64,000 nucleotides of DNA from Pseudoscleropodium purum (taxonomy: Eukaryota > Streptophyta > Bryopsida > Hypnales > Brachytheciaceae). Within the stretch, counting starts at the first letter, position 1, and each line of letters starts with the position of its first letter. Below the pieces are notes generated by a model. That model was not told where the DNA came from and did no database searches. It saw only the letters and a list, made by a program, of their open reading frames with translations. Location: positions 10,545,611 to 10,609,610 of the forward strand of contig OZ017801.1 in assembly GCA_963969395.1 (NCBI GenBank), in the 5' to 3' direction. The position numbers and the translations under genes are program-made. Shown in pieces: positions 37,062 through 47,229 of this stretch.

Positions 37062-37983
37062 TTAACCTCTATAGGACCAGGTTGCATTTTTTGGCTGTAT
37101 AGAAAATTTGGGTAGGCCATTGTGACCAGAAATTTGCATATTTTAGGCTGAAATTTTAATAGAAGGTGTAGACAAGGAATATCTTTCATTAGCAACAAAT
37201 TTCATTATATTTGGAAATAGGAGTCAAAAGTTATAGCCTAACATGTTACTTTTTTTCATAACTGGGCACTTTGGGCAGATTAGAAAAAATCACTTTTTTC
37301 AAAAACAAAAATTTGAAATTGGTTTACTAGACTTATATATACAAGGAAAGCTTTGAATCATTCCATTTTGATCAACGAGTCAAAAGTTATGAGGATTTTT
37401 TTTTTGCGGGCAATTATGGACTCCCTACTCTAAAATAAACTTTTAAATCCTTTATCATATCCAATTTTTAACATTTTTGAAAAAAAATAAAAAATATTTC
37501 ATTATAACATTTCAACCATTGGGATTGACATTTTTCAATTTCGTATTTTAATTCTTAATAATTTAGTATTTGGAATCATTCTTTACTACCACCTATTTAC
37601 AATTTTTTTTCTATATGTTGTACAATTCCAAATGATCTAAAAATTTTCAAGCATGTGGCCAACTTGTCTAGGAAAAATAATTCAAAGAAGTACCACCATT
37701 TTGGTCATTTTTTCATAGAAAAAGTGAGCTTGTGAAGTGCAGCTGCCTGGTTTTTCGTAGGATTGAAAAAATGATTTTGGTGAATTTGAATGCTACTATC
37801 TTACAATCCACATGGTGGAATTTTCTGAAATTTTTACCACACATTTTTGATACTACATACTACAAGATCCTATGGTTAAATATAGAAAAAAGTTTTTTTT
37901 GTCAAAAAATTAGTACTTGTACTAAAAATGGCAGTTGTTGAACGTTCCCCGTGAAAACATAGTCATAGAACTTTAGGGGTTAA
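37062..37983 (-). mobile_element. TTAA-terminated element family A, copy A3
   Basis: Same orientation as A2. It begins TTAACCTCTATAGGACC and ends GAACTTTAGGGGTTAA (TTAA at 37062-37065 and 37980-37983). It aligns along its length with A1 and A2. It lies between two family B pieces, which gives a B-A-B cluster. Confidence 0.75.
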
Positions 37984-37993
37984 GAGTGAAGGG

Positions 37994-38225
37994 TTAACCT
38001 TGTAACGTTGCTACGGACACTACGTGTCCGATGGATGATAGAGAATTCTCCTATACAGGATAGAAGTGTAACTATTCATCCTTGGAGTTTTGTTGTGAAA
38101 AGGGATATCTTTTACAGTAGTTTGACTTCCAATGAATACTTTTTCATTTTTTTTAAGCGATTAATTCCCATAGTATTAGAAAATGATGATTTCTTCACAG
38201 AGACCAGCACGTCCTCACAGGGTTA
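37994..38225 (+). mobile_element. Family B element, B4
   Basis: It starts TTAACCTTGTAACG ten bases after A3 and contains ACACTACGTGTCCGATGGAT, AGGATAGAAGTGTAACTATT, CATCC and CAGTAGTTTGACTTCCAATG, the diagnostic words of family B. It ends near CCTCACAGGGTTACC, a decayed right terminus. It is about 230 bp and non-coding. Confidence 0.6.
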
Positions 38226-38600
38226 CCAATAGAATCCTGAATTGCTACAAAATCTTGGGAAACTAGGTTCGCTCCATAATCTGAAAGAAATCCACGAGCT
38301 CTCCTCCTCCTTTGGTGAGTCAGTTCAGTTCCTCCATGTCCGTTAGATGTGAAGCGCTTCTTCATGTGATGACTCCAGCGTAGATCGACTTTCGGCACTG
38401 CCCGCCCGCAAAGACATGAAACCAAGAAAAAACCCTGCCGGCTTTTCGAGTCTTGTAGACGCCGGCAGCCCGGCCCCTGTGCATTCCGCCTGACAAGGAA
38501 GACATTTGGAAGCCCAATCCGACCCCTTGGGAAGTCAAGAATGCTGCTAAACTGCGTGCAAAGTGTAAAGTGGAAACATAACTTATTCGCTAACCACATC
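38226..38600 (-). pseudogene. Coding-like segment with LVSQDFV, copy 2, plus GC-balanced extension
   Basis: A 134-codon minus-strand frame (38195-38599) contains NLVSQDFV and HQ, matching the segment at 36545-36805. The remainder is Arg/Cys/Gly-rich and has no recognisable domain. GC content is higher than in the flanking repeats. It may be a remnant of a gene of which 36545-36805 is an older copy, or chance. No splice structure was established. Confidence 0.25.
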
Positions 38601-39171
38601 GTGCTGATCCCCCTGCCTGGCTGCTAAAAGCAAAGCAGGCAGACGTGGGCGTTTCGTGTTTAGTATCTGAAAGGCCAGTTAGTCAATGGAAATTTACGAA
38701 ATTCATGAACGCGAGGCAGCCTAGTTAATTGGCAGAATTTTCATCATTCATGCAGGTGGCACGCATATTCATGCACCTGATCTGCTGATGCCGCCGGGCC
38801 GCCGGCCATGCATGCACACGAAATGGCGACAACGACGAGCCAAGCAAAAAAGCAACCCCAAGTCCTCAGGCTCCGTCGTCCTGCTCTCATTGGAGAGCAA
38901 GTTTTGTGGACTGCAATCTCCGATTGATCACCAACAGTAGAAAATTAAAGCAGATGGCCGGAACTGATGCAGGTCAACCTCCGTGAAGAGTTTGGAGAGG
39001 TGGGAAGAACCGGCCCGGATTTGTCACACCAAAAAAAAAACACCCAGCCCGAATGGGTCGTAGGAAAGGGAGATTCCTTCCAGATTACGGGTTCCCAATA
39101 GAAAATGCAAAACTGTCAGCAAGCAAGAGTCTAGGCTCATGCAGGAGCCGAAGAAGACTCTGTTGTTGTTA
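38601..39171. other. GC-balanced unique sequence, no gene recognised
   Basis: Composition is similar to that of genic DNA (runs such as GCCGCCGGGCCGCCGGCC-like near 38790), yet there is no open frame of note and no splice pattern. It might be an untranslated or promoter region of an unrecognised gene. Confidence 0.4.
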
Positions 39172-39387
39172 GGGCCCGTTTCCATGGAGCAGCCAGAACT
39201 GGAGGCCCTCCAGGTTGACCGCGGGCAGAGAGGAGGAAAAATCCTAGAATCTTGACGCTGCGTACAGTTCAGAAAGCAAGCTCCGGATAAGGGTCCAGAA
39301 GGTCCAGGATTGTATTTAACTTTTTGCGGAGCGAGAGGTTGGAGGTCTAGGCCTAGACCCCTCCAATTGCTCCATGGAAACAGGCTC
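39172..39387. mobile_element. Tourist-like MITE with TTA target duplication
   Basis: The 216-bp element has inverted ends GGGCCCGTTTCCATGGAGCA and, on the other strand, GAGCCTGTTTCCATGGAGCA (18 of 20 identical). TTA stands directly outside both ends (39169-39171 and 39388-39390). GGGCCYGTTT-type termini plus a TTA duplication are the marks of PIF/Harbinger-derived Tourist MITEs. There is no coding capacity. It sits in the GC-balanced stretch. Confidence 0.85.
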
Positions 39388-39599
39388 TTAGGACGGGCTT
39401 ACATGCTCTCCCGGAGGGCAAACTTGAACCTAAAACAAGCAAGAAGACAAAATTGTCTCCACCGATTGTCTTGCTAGGGTGGGCAACAAAAAAGGAGGAG
39501 CTCCATTTTCAACCGATATCAATGGACAACTTCATTGGTGGAGACTAGAAGAGACTAGTGAATCATGGGAGAATCTAAAACGTGTTGAACCTTAATTGT

Positions 39600-40040
39600 A
39601 TCCTTCTCCCACCTATTGGGTCCACATAAAAGTGGAATTGGTATTTTTCCATATAACTCAACTTGCAACTCTCTGTCCACCGGGGGAGTATGTAAGGAGG
39701 CTCTTAACCAGGTGATGGTCCTCCTGATCCATTTCTGACGAAATAAGCAATTTCGTATATATGTAGTGTAAGTTTTGTAAGTGGGGAAATTTTTCCCATA
39801 TACAAAAATAGAGTTTGGAAGAATTCCATAATTTTTTTAGAATTGTAGTTGTCAAAGCATCATTACTATGAATTTTTTAGTTGAAGATTGTGTTCGACCT
39901 ATATAGGTCATCTAGGTCTTCCTTATTCCAACCACAAGCTGGTTGCAATATTGATATTGAGAGTCTTGTAGCTAATCATAGTGCGATACAATCACACCAA
40001 TAACTGTACCATAATTAATCGATATTCATCTCAACTTGAT
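39600..40040 (-). repeat. Dispersed repeat family D, copy 3 (inverted)
   Basis: The reverse strand contains the same ordered words as 29590-29870: a TTAATTATGG-type start, TGCAACCAGCTTGTGGTT, the AAAAATTCATAGTAATGATG segment and the TTTTTGTATATGGG segment. The 39658-39855 frame lies inside it and is not a gene. Confidence 0.5.
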
Positions 40041-40165
40041 TGGTAAGAGAGAAAATGAAGAGGGGTGAATTGAAAATGTGTTGGTTGCTGTAAGTTACTA
40101 TGCTTTGCTACAAGTCTAAGAGAGACTTATCAGTTAATTCAAGGATTGGGGTTGACTTACTAGGC

Positions 40166-40290
40166 TTAACCCGTAAAGGACGAGCTGGTCACTGTAAAAT
40201 ACAATTGTTTTGATATCATTTGAACTATTGGCTTAAAAAATGCAGAAGCACTCATTGGAAGTCAAACTCCTATAAACATGAGAGAAAAAA
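40166..40290 (-). mobile_element. Family B fragment, B5 (inverted)
   Basis: It starts TTAACCCGTAAAGGACGAGC (the inverted right end of family B), then has GCACTCATTGGAAGTCAAAC, the reverse of the family word TTTGACTTCCAATGAGT. It breaks off near 40290, so it is truncated. Confidence 0.55.
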
Positions 40291-40575
40291 CCAAGCCTCT
40301 GACTATCATGAAGGTAGTCAGGTCGTACTGGTTAAGGTGCAACAAAGATAGTGTTTAATAATCTCACCAAAAAATTCATTTGAGATTATTTACAATCTAA
40401 GGTAGTGAATGATCTTTAGTGATTTTGGCAATGGCTCTCAAATCTTAAGCCACTTGATTTAGAGTGGTAAAAGATGAGAGGAGAAAATGTTTATACAAGT
40501 AGGATAGTCTTAAGTAAAACAATCCATGTGGGATATGTGAATTAGATTTAATAGGAATTCAACCACTCATAGTTA

Positions 40576-40980
40576 AGTCAAAACATAGGAATTGTGTTTA
40601 AAGTAGAATTTGAGACCCCATTTTAGGATAGTAAAATATCTTTTTTTTTAAATATTGAAACTAAAAAAATTTGGAGAATCAAGATAAGTTTGATTTCCAA
40701 AAATCTTTTTGAGGTTTTGAGACTCCAAATAAAAGTTATGAACAAATTTTAGAGAAGGAGTTTGAAAATGTCTCCAAAAATGTCCCTTCCAATCCTTCTC
40801 TGATATTTGTTCATAACTTTTAATAGGAGTCTCAAAACTTCAAGAAGATTTTTGGAAATAAAATTTATCTTGATTCACAACCTTTTTTTTTAAGTTCAAA
40901 TATTTTTGAAAAAATATATTCTACTATGCTAAAATGAAGTTTGAAATTCTACTTTAAACACAATTCTTATCAATTTTGAC
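40576..40980. mobile_element. Long hairpin / fold-back element, arms ~178 bp
   Basis: The left arm (40589-40764) and right arm (40789-40966) are inverted copies along their whole length. Outer ends GAATTGTGTTTAAAGTAGAA match exactly, and the inner parts read AGTTATGAACAAAT with AGAGAAGGA in both. The loop is about 24 bases. Weak similarity continues a further 10-13 bases outward. There is no open frame. A transcript crossing it would form a long, imperfect double-stranded stem. Confidence 0.85.
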
Positions 40981-41679
40981 AAAGAATGTTGAAGCTCTCA
41001 TCTTCAAATTATTCAATATTCTTTGAGGATTTATGATGAACAATTGATTTCATTATAAAAACAACCTCTTCTCCCTCCATTCACATGGTAGGCAATGAAG
41101 TAAGTCTTCTGCATTGCCATCAAATAAATTTTTGATGATGGAGAAAATTGGACTATATTGGATGTTTTCTTTTCTTTCAACAACTTGGTGAGAGTACAAA
41201 GTACATTAAATTACATATTTATTAATGAATTGGATGATTGGACCTCCATTACTTAGATTTAGAGCTATTTCTAATGTTGACAACCATCCAACATTGCAAT
41301 ATAATGTGGATAGCAATAGGGAAAAAATAACAAAAGCGTGCAATAAAATATAAAATTCTAGGTCTTCTAAGGGCTTTTGTGGTCTTTTAGAGGCTTGATT
41401 TTATCGCTCATGATGATCTTCTCTTTTCACACAAAATTTGGAAGATAAATAGTTGTATAATTGTAGTTATTAGGCACTCAAGGTGTATAGTGACACATTG
41501 TGTCACTATGCACTCCCCCCCTCAATTTTTATTTAAAATTTTTTATTTTACCACCCTCACTCACCCCCACCTATCATTTAGAATTTGATTAAATTTTTTT
41601 TATCTCACCTCCCTTCACCCCCACCCCCTTTTGTAATCTTCAAAATCAAAGTTCTTGACAAACAATATGGGACAATTGA

Positions 41680-41810
41680 TCCCGTATCCAATACTATATC
41701 CATATTTAGTACCTGTATTCAATATCCATATTCAATACACGTATTTAGTATTCATATCCAGTACTCGTACCCGTATTTGTATTCGTATTCAATATTTGTA
41801 TTTTATATTT
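41680..41810 (+). repeat. Degenerate GTATTC/CCATAT hexamer repeat
   Basis: About twenty variants of a six-base unit (CCGTAT, CCATAT, GTATTC, AATATC, ACGTAT and so on) follow one another. The overlapping frames at 41585-41879 are translations of this repeat and are not genes. Confidence 0.65.
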
Positions 41811-42769
41811 GAACGGCTTAGATTAAATTTCACAAGATCAACATCTTGTGATTTTTTGAAAAATCAACGTCAATTTTGAGGATAAGCATTTTTTTTCAAA
41901 AAAATCAACGGCTTACAAATTTTTTGAGAGAGGAGGGGGGGAACAAATGGGAAACTGGGGTGGCAGGCGAGTTTCAGTGTATAGTTGTACTTCTGTAATG
42001 CATGGAGAGATTCTTTATCATTTATTAGCCAAAAACATCGTGAATGTCATTTATGGGTTAAAAAAAATTTTGTTCAATAGAAAGGGTCCCCTTTTCAAGA
42101 ATGCAAGAAGGACCTCTATCTTATTAGTAAACAAAGTTATGTCCCATCTACAATTTCTTTAACCTTAAGGGGTTCATTTACACCAAAGGTTAAGAAAAGA
42201 TTAGTTTGATATAGATTCTAACCCTCAAAGGTATGAAAAGTCTAATTTTGATCGTAAGATGACTTTTTGTGTGTATCTGATATAGTAGGTGTGTGAATTG
42301 AAGTATGTAATAGTAAGTGACAAAAATTTGTATACATAAATGGTAATCCAAATCCAATGATACATGGTGCTTTCAATTGAAATTATTATTGCACATCCTA
42401 CACATCTCAATAGGTACAAAATGGTTGTATATTTTATGGGTATGGTAACATACTTGAATTTGGTAAGGTTAAAGTGACATTCAAGCAAAAGATGTTAATG
42501 TTGAATTCTCAATTCAATATTGCATGTCTTATTTATTTTTATACATAATTCATATCATAGAAGTCAAATATAGTATCATATAGTACTATATATATAGTTC
42601 CCTTTTGACCTTTGGAAGTTAATAAACAATTGTAAATGAGGTTTCTAATGCCTTCCTAGTGGACACCCTCTACCACATAGTCTCCTATTGAAGATGGAAC
42701 CCTAGAGTAGACCACTTCTATTCTTGTGGTATTTTAATCCTAAAAAAATGCAAATTTTTAAAACCCATA

Positions 42770-42978
42770 AACAACATTGAAGACATTTTCCAGCCAAGGA
42801 ATGACAAAGCATATCCATGTAGGAGAGAAATGCAACTATCCAAGTTCTGTGTGAAAAGGAGAAGTATTCTATAGTAGTTTGACTTCCAATGAGTTGTTTT
42901 GGATTCTTGTATACCAATGATATACACCGTACCAAAAAGGGATGATTTTGATGGCCACCAGTCCGTCCTTTAAGGGTT
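42770..42978 (+). mobile_element. Family B element piece, B6
   Basis: It contains CATATCCATGTAGGAGAGAA, ATGCAACTATCC, GTAGTTTGACTTCCAATGAG, AAAAAGGGATGATTTTGATG and the right end CCAGTCCGTCCTTTAAGGGT. The left terminus could not be located. Confidence 0.55.
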
Positions 42979-43099
42979 CATTTATCCTTGGGTGATAAAA
43001 GAAATTTGGAAACTTGCAATTCATCCTTGGAATCACAGCCCTCCAAGTAGTATGGATAGAGGTCAAAATACTCAGTAGGGGCCATTATTTTAAAGTTGT

Positions 43100-44656
43100 T
43101 CCCCCAGTGAAACTGTTGGAGTTTTTTGCACGGCCTTTGTGTACCACAAGACCGGATGTGGTCTTCCAAGCTCCTGGTGCTTGAGGATGCTCTCGATTCT
43201 CGAATGTCGTAGGCATTCAGTTCTGAGTAGGTGATCATCCTGTAGATGCAGTGTCCATGAGTAGTGTAGGGCAGGAATCTGTACGGGTTTGCTTTAGGGT
43301 TGCTTTAGGGTGACTTTGGGGTGTCAATTAGCGGCCTCCTTGGCCTTGCAGAGACCGTAACGAAATGCGACAATCTCGCGCCACAATGATGAGCTTTTGA
43401 CGGGATGCTTATCGACAATGCTAATCGACTGGACGACGATGCGCCTCCAGATTCCTCCAGTGCCATGTCGCGTCCACTCGTGCACCAACTTAACTTAATC
43501 ACACCCGTCCCCCCACTAGCCATGGCAGTACCAGTAGTAGTACTGGACTTAAAACTTGACGTGTTCGTATTATAAGATTTGGTGGTTATTAGCCGCCGCT
43601 TCTGCGCCGTGTGGATCAGCTGAGAGTCCCAACTTAAGCTTAAACAAGAGAGAGATTCGCTCCCTAGAGCTCAACAACTGAAGCTTGGAACTACTGTGAA
43701 TTCCTGGCCCTGAGAAGTTGCAGAGTTGCAGTAGAAGTGTCTGAGGGTTGCAGTCCCAGTTGAAGCTCAGTCATCTGACACACTTCAAGCTCACTTCGAT
43801 GTAACTGATCTCTTCACGTGATGGCATGCTGGAGTACTTGCAGTTTCACGTGGTTCGGAATCGGAGTACGCTGATGCAACTTGCGCCTGTGCGCTGTGGC
43901 AGGGGAATTGGAGAGGCCATAGGAGCTGGCACAGGGAAATATCTTGTTGGGGGAATGAGCCGCATCGATCTGGCGGGACTGAAGTTTGGAGGGGGGGTTA
44001 TTAGGCTGCTAGCTTGGACCCGTAGTTCCCGGTTTTACCCATGATTTGGCTGGCTTAAATAGTTGGTTTCCGAATTGTAGCTTAGTTGGAATTTTGAGCC
44101 CCAGAACCTCTCCGCTTGCAGTAGTTCTGGGCGCCGTGGAATTGCGTCAACTGCTCAAATCCTCTTCGTCTAGCTTGCAGCAGCGCAGTTAAGTTGTTAT
44201 GTATCCTTGTGTCGAAAGCTTTTGGAATTTGAGTCTGTCGCTGGTGCGAAATGCGACACCTTTGGAAGTGACAGGCGTCTGGACACATTCTTAGAGAGGT
44301 TTCGGAAACTTGGATTTAAGAGCCTGGGTGTGTCACAGTTTACGACGACAGGTCTTGTCTGGTTCCAAATATCCTGAGCCCCAGGATCTCTTCTCCTCCA
44401 AGTCCTAGACCTCTCATAGAAACTGGAAGTCTCGGTGTCCAAATCGCGTGCTGTCTCGGTCTTGCAGCCACCTCGCGTTCAGCTCACGCCTCTTCACCGT
44501 GTACATCGTTTTGGCCATTTCAAGATGAACCCGATGAGAGCTAGATCCAATGAGAGCTAGATTAGGGCTCGATTCTCGGATCCCCGCCGCAGAAGCTGAC
44601 TAAGCAGCAAGGGACAGGACATGCGCGCATTCCGAGCATTTGCGTGCATTTGAGTG
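43100..44656 (+). promoter_or_regulatory. GC-balanced upstream region of the 402-aa protein gene
   Basis: From about 43100 the sequence is non-repetitive and balanced in GC, unlike the DNA before it. It probably holds the promoter and 5' UTR of the gene starting at 44657, possibly with a leader intron. The open frame 43826-44044 has no recognised motif and is not connected to the gene by a clear splice. No single promoter element was identified with confidence. Confidence 0.35.
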
Positions 44657-46197
44657 ATGCATTTGCGTACCCGCCCGAGTCTGCATGACATGTGGTCTCG
44701 AGGAGTTGAGCACAAGCCCCCTCGGATACAGCCGCCCAGCAGCTTGCGGAACCGGCTCCAGATAGTTCGGTCGAAACAGCAGCCGAAAGCAGCGGACTCG
44801 GTCCAGAATGTAGAGACGACCAAGGCGGTGGCGTGGGCCGTGTTCCAGCACAATGGAGGAGGCGACGGGCGGGCGAATCCAGGTCATCTCCACAGCTACA
44901 ACCCCGTCGGCGTCCGACGTCCCACACGCTTCAAGATCGAGGCGCAGATGAAGCAGGAGATCACGCACCGGTCGTCCATGAAGGAGGTGGTCGCAGTGCG
45001 GTGGGAAGCGGGCAGCACCCTTTTGGATTCATTTGAGCTGGACTCGCTGCTGAAGACGCTCGACGAAGCGACACATCCTGGGGATCGGAAAGAAGCAGAA
45101 GCAGGAGCTGTGGTTGTGTACTCCCCCAAGCAAGAGATTTCTAAAGCCAGGTACATATTTGGGTCTCTGGTGGAACATTCTTGATGATTTTTGTTTGCAC
45201 TTCAGGTATCGTACATTGTGTGTACCTCTCATCCGAAAATAGAAAACCATGAACAAATTATTTTTGGTAGTCCACTGAGACTGACTTCTTCAATCTCACC
45301 ACCTGCGGTTCCTGAATGTCCTGCTTTTCCACTGGAAGACGGATTCATTCAGATACTCCAGCATGCTCCAATTTCTGCAGGATACAGAACCATTAGAAAA
45401 TCTACGACTATGACAGTAGTTCACGTCTAAATTTCTGGGAAGATGCATTGGATTAACCATTCCTTTTCCTGACTTACACCAGATTCCTCCACGAGAATGT
45501 CGCCGGCGCCATAAAGCCCGCCTTCAAGTCACCCAAGGAATCCTCGCAGTCCACCTTGTGGAAGAGTTTCATCCACTCCCTTCACCTGGACGGCGCCCTC
45601 TTCCAAGGTCTCCACAAGCTTCAATCTCAAGTCGCCCCTCACGATTCGAAGCCTCACGATTTGAAGCCTCGTGATTCGAAGCCTCGCGATTCGAAGCCTC
45701 CCAAAGCACGGACCTCCCCGAAATCCCCTGGCACCAATCCTCAGCGCCATGTCTCAAGCACCCACATCGACGTCGCCCAGTTCGATGCTCTCTTCGGTGG
45801 CTACGAATTCCCCGTCTCGAAAGACGGGCGTCATTTCTGGAAGCTCAGCTTCAAGGCACCCTTCACCAAGGACCAAGCTTGGGCGGCGGCGTTCGCGGCT
45901 TCTACTACTACCACCACCACCACTCTTCACGAGACCACTCCTGGCGTTTCCCATCACCATCACCACCACCACCACCATCAGCATCACCAGCATCATCATG
46001 ACGGGGGCGAAGATTACGAACTGACAATGCAGGCAATCTCAAGGCGCGTGGCGCGCGCTTCTTTTGACGAGAAAGTGCGTCGCGTGTCTATGGAATTCGA
46101 GAGCGGGATGGAAGCGCCAAGGAACTCGCTCGACATTGAGTACGCGGAGCGCGTCGCGCTTTTCCCTAAGCCGCGGTCCGTGTGGGATTCGTACTAG
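44657..46197 (+). CDS. Uncharacterised low-complexity protein with poly-His tract, 2 exons, 402 aa
   Basis: Exons 44657-45150 and 45483-46197 join in phase through a GT-AG intron (AG|GTACAT ... ACCAG|A). An in-frame TGA lies two codons before the ATG, which fixes the start unless GTG 44654 is used. Residues 1-165 are basic and contain an ordered stretch with VAVRWEAGSTLLDSFELDSL (about residues 113-132), reminiscent of an S-Y/F-E-L motif seen in some plant proteins of unknown function. Residues 218-237 are four 5-residue repeats (HDSKP type) coded by four 15-bp DNA repeats (45640-45699). A seven-threonine run precedes a 16-residue His/Gln tract at residues 322-337. The C-terminus is ordered again, ending VWDSY. 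I do not recognise the family; nuclear or metal-binding roles would be guesses. There is no transmembrane segment. Confidence 0.75.
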
Positions 46198-46860
46198 TTT
46201 TGAGGCTGGTAAGGGTCAAGACTCCGTTTTTGTTGCTGTTTTGAAGAGTTTCCTTTGTGAGATTGGTCAATTTTTTTGTATGTTCTTGTTGGGGGAATGA
46301 AAGGCGGTTCCGATTGCATTATTTGAGAGACTGAGAGATTGCATTATTTGAATTCCGTATGCGAATGATATGGAGTAGGTAACGTGATAGTGAAGGAGGT
46401 AACTACGTCTAAAATCGTCTGAATCAGCACTTAAGCGTAGTTTCGTATTATTAAACTATCTGGGGTTCTGTTGGGAGTCAAAAGGGATTCGAGATTCTCT
46501 CCAAGCATGCATATTTGGGTCTTGAACCGAATGAACTATGAAGGTTAACAATATTGAAAACAAGGTGTACCTGAAATTGATCCTAGGCTTTCACGGATAG
46601 AAGTTGAACTTCTTAGCACTAGAATCTGTCTGTAGGGTACGGTTTAGAAACAAGCGGCAATTAGGTGTGGTTACCTTACTTTGCAGATTTCAATGGTGGA
46701 CTTGATTGGTTTGATTTTTGAGTCACATGTAGGTATTCTTGACAAACGTTTTGAAAATAAAACTGCCTCTTTGACTACAGGTACACATCTGACCAAGTGA
46801 CGCTACTGGATTGATTTCCTAGCGTAATTGGGAGGACTTCCTTATGATGCTCTCGTGAAT
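46198..46860. other. 3' flank and intergenic DNA
   Basis: The 3' UTR of the preceding gene, presumably ending within a few hundred bases, is followed by unremarkable sequence. No further gene was seen. Confidence 0.45.
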
Positions 46861-47229
46861 CTACCTTGGCATTGCTCCAACATTTGTATATATACATGCT
46901 GACTGCGTTTGGCGTAGCAGCAAGCGAGCAAGCGAGCAAGCTTCACAGCTGTCAACGACTTCGAGAAATTGAAGTTCATTATGGAGTGTCAAGAGTCTGA
47001 GCTCCCCAAATGGAGGGCTTGGAATCTCTTTCCAGGAGAAGGGGCAACAACTAATGTGGAGGACTTCAAGGTTTTGCACTGACTCGGAATTAATCAAGGG
47101 CCTTGGAAGAAAAAACAGTGAAAAATCTTGTAGCACACTGAGTTGGGGAGGGAGCTTTGGTATAATTTCGTATAATTCGATCAGTTGAGAGAGATTGCTG
47201 TCCGTTTTCTGGTCAGATCTTGTCCCCAA
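46861..47229 (-). pseudogene. LRR-like open frame, possible resistance-gene fragment
   Basis: A 122-codon minus-strand frame contains leucine-spaced segments like those of plant NB-ARC-LRR proteins: LPPQLSVLQDFSLFF, QNLEVLHISCCPFSWKEIPS and GELRLLTLHNELQFLEVV. The second matches the L-x-x-L-x-I-x-x-C pattern. No NB-ARC motif, splice structure or extension beyond this frame was found. The frame ends in a repeat (GCTTGCTCGCTTGCTCGC). It is either a decayed fragment or a chance resemblance. Confidence 0.3.

Noticed and set aside
41585..41879. Two overlapping Tyr/Ser-rich plus-strand frames
   Set aside because: They arise from the degenerate hexamer repeat and have no motif.
44557..44968. Overlapping minus-strand frames
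   Set aside because: They are antisense to the first exon of the 402-aa protein gene and owe their length to its GC-rich codon use.
45569..45999. Minus-strand frames with EASNR-type repeats and Met/Val runs
   Set aside because: They are antisense readings of the 15-bp repeats and the His tract of the plus-strand gene.
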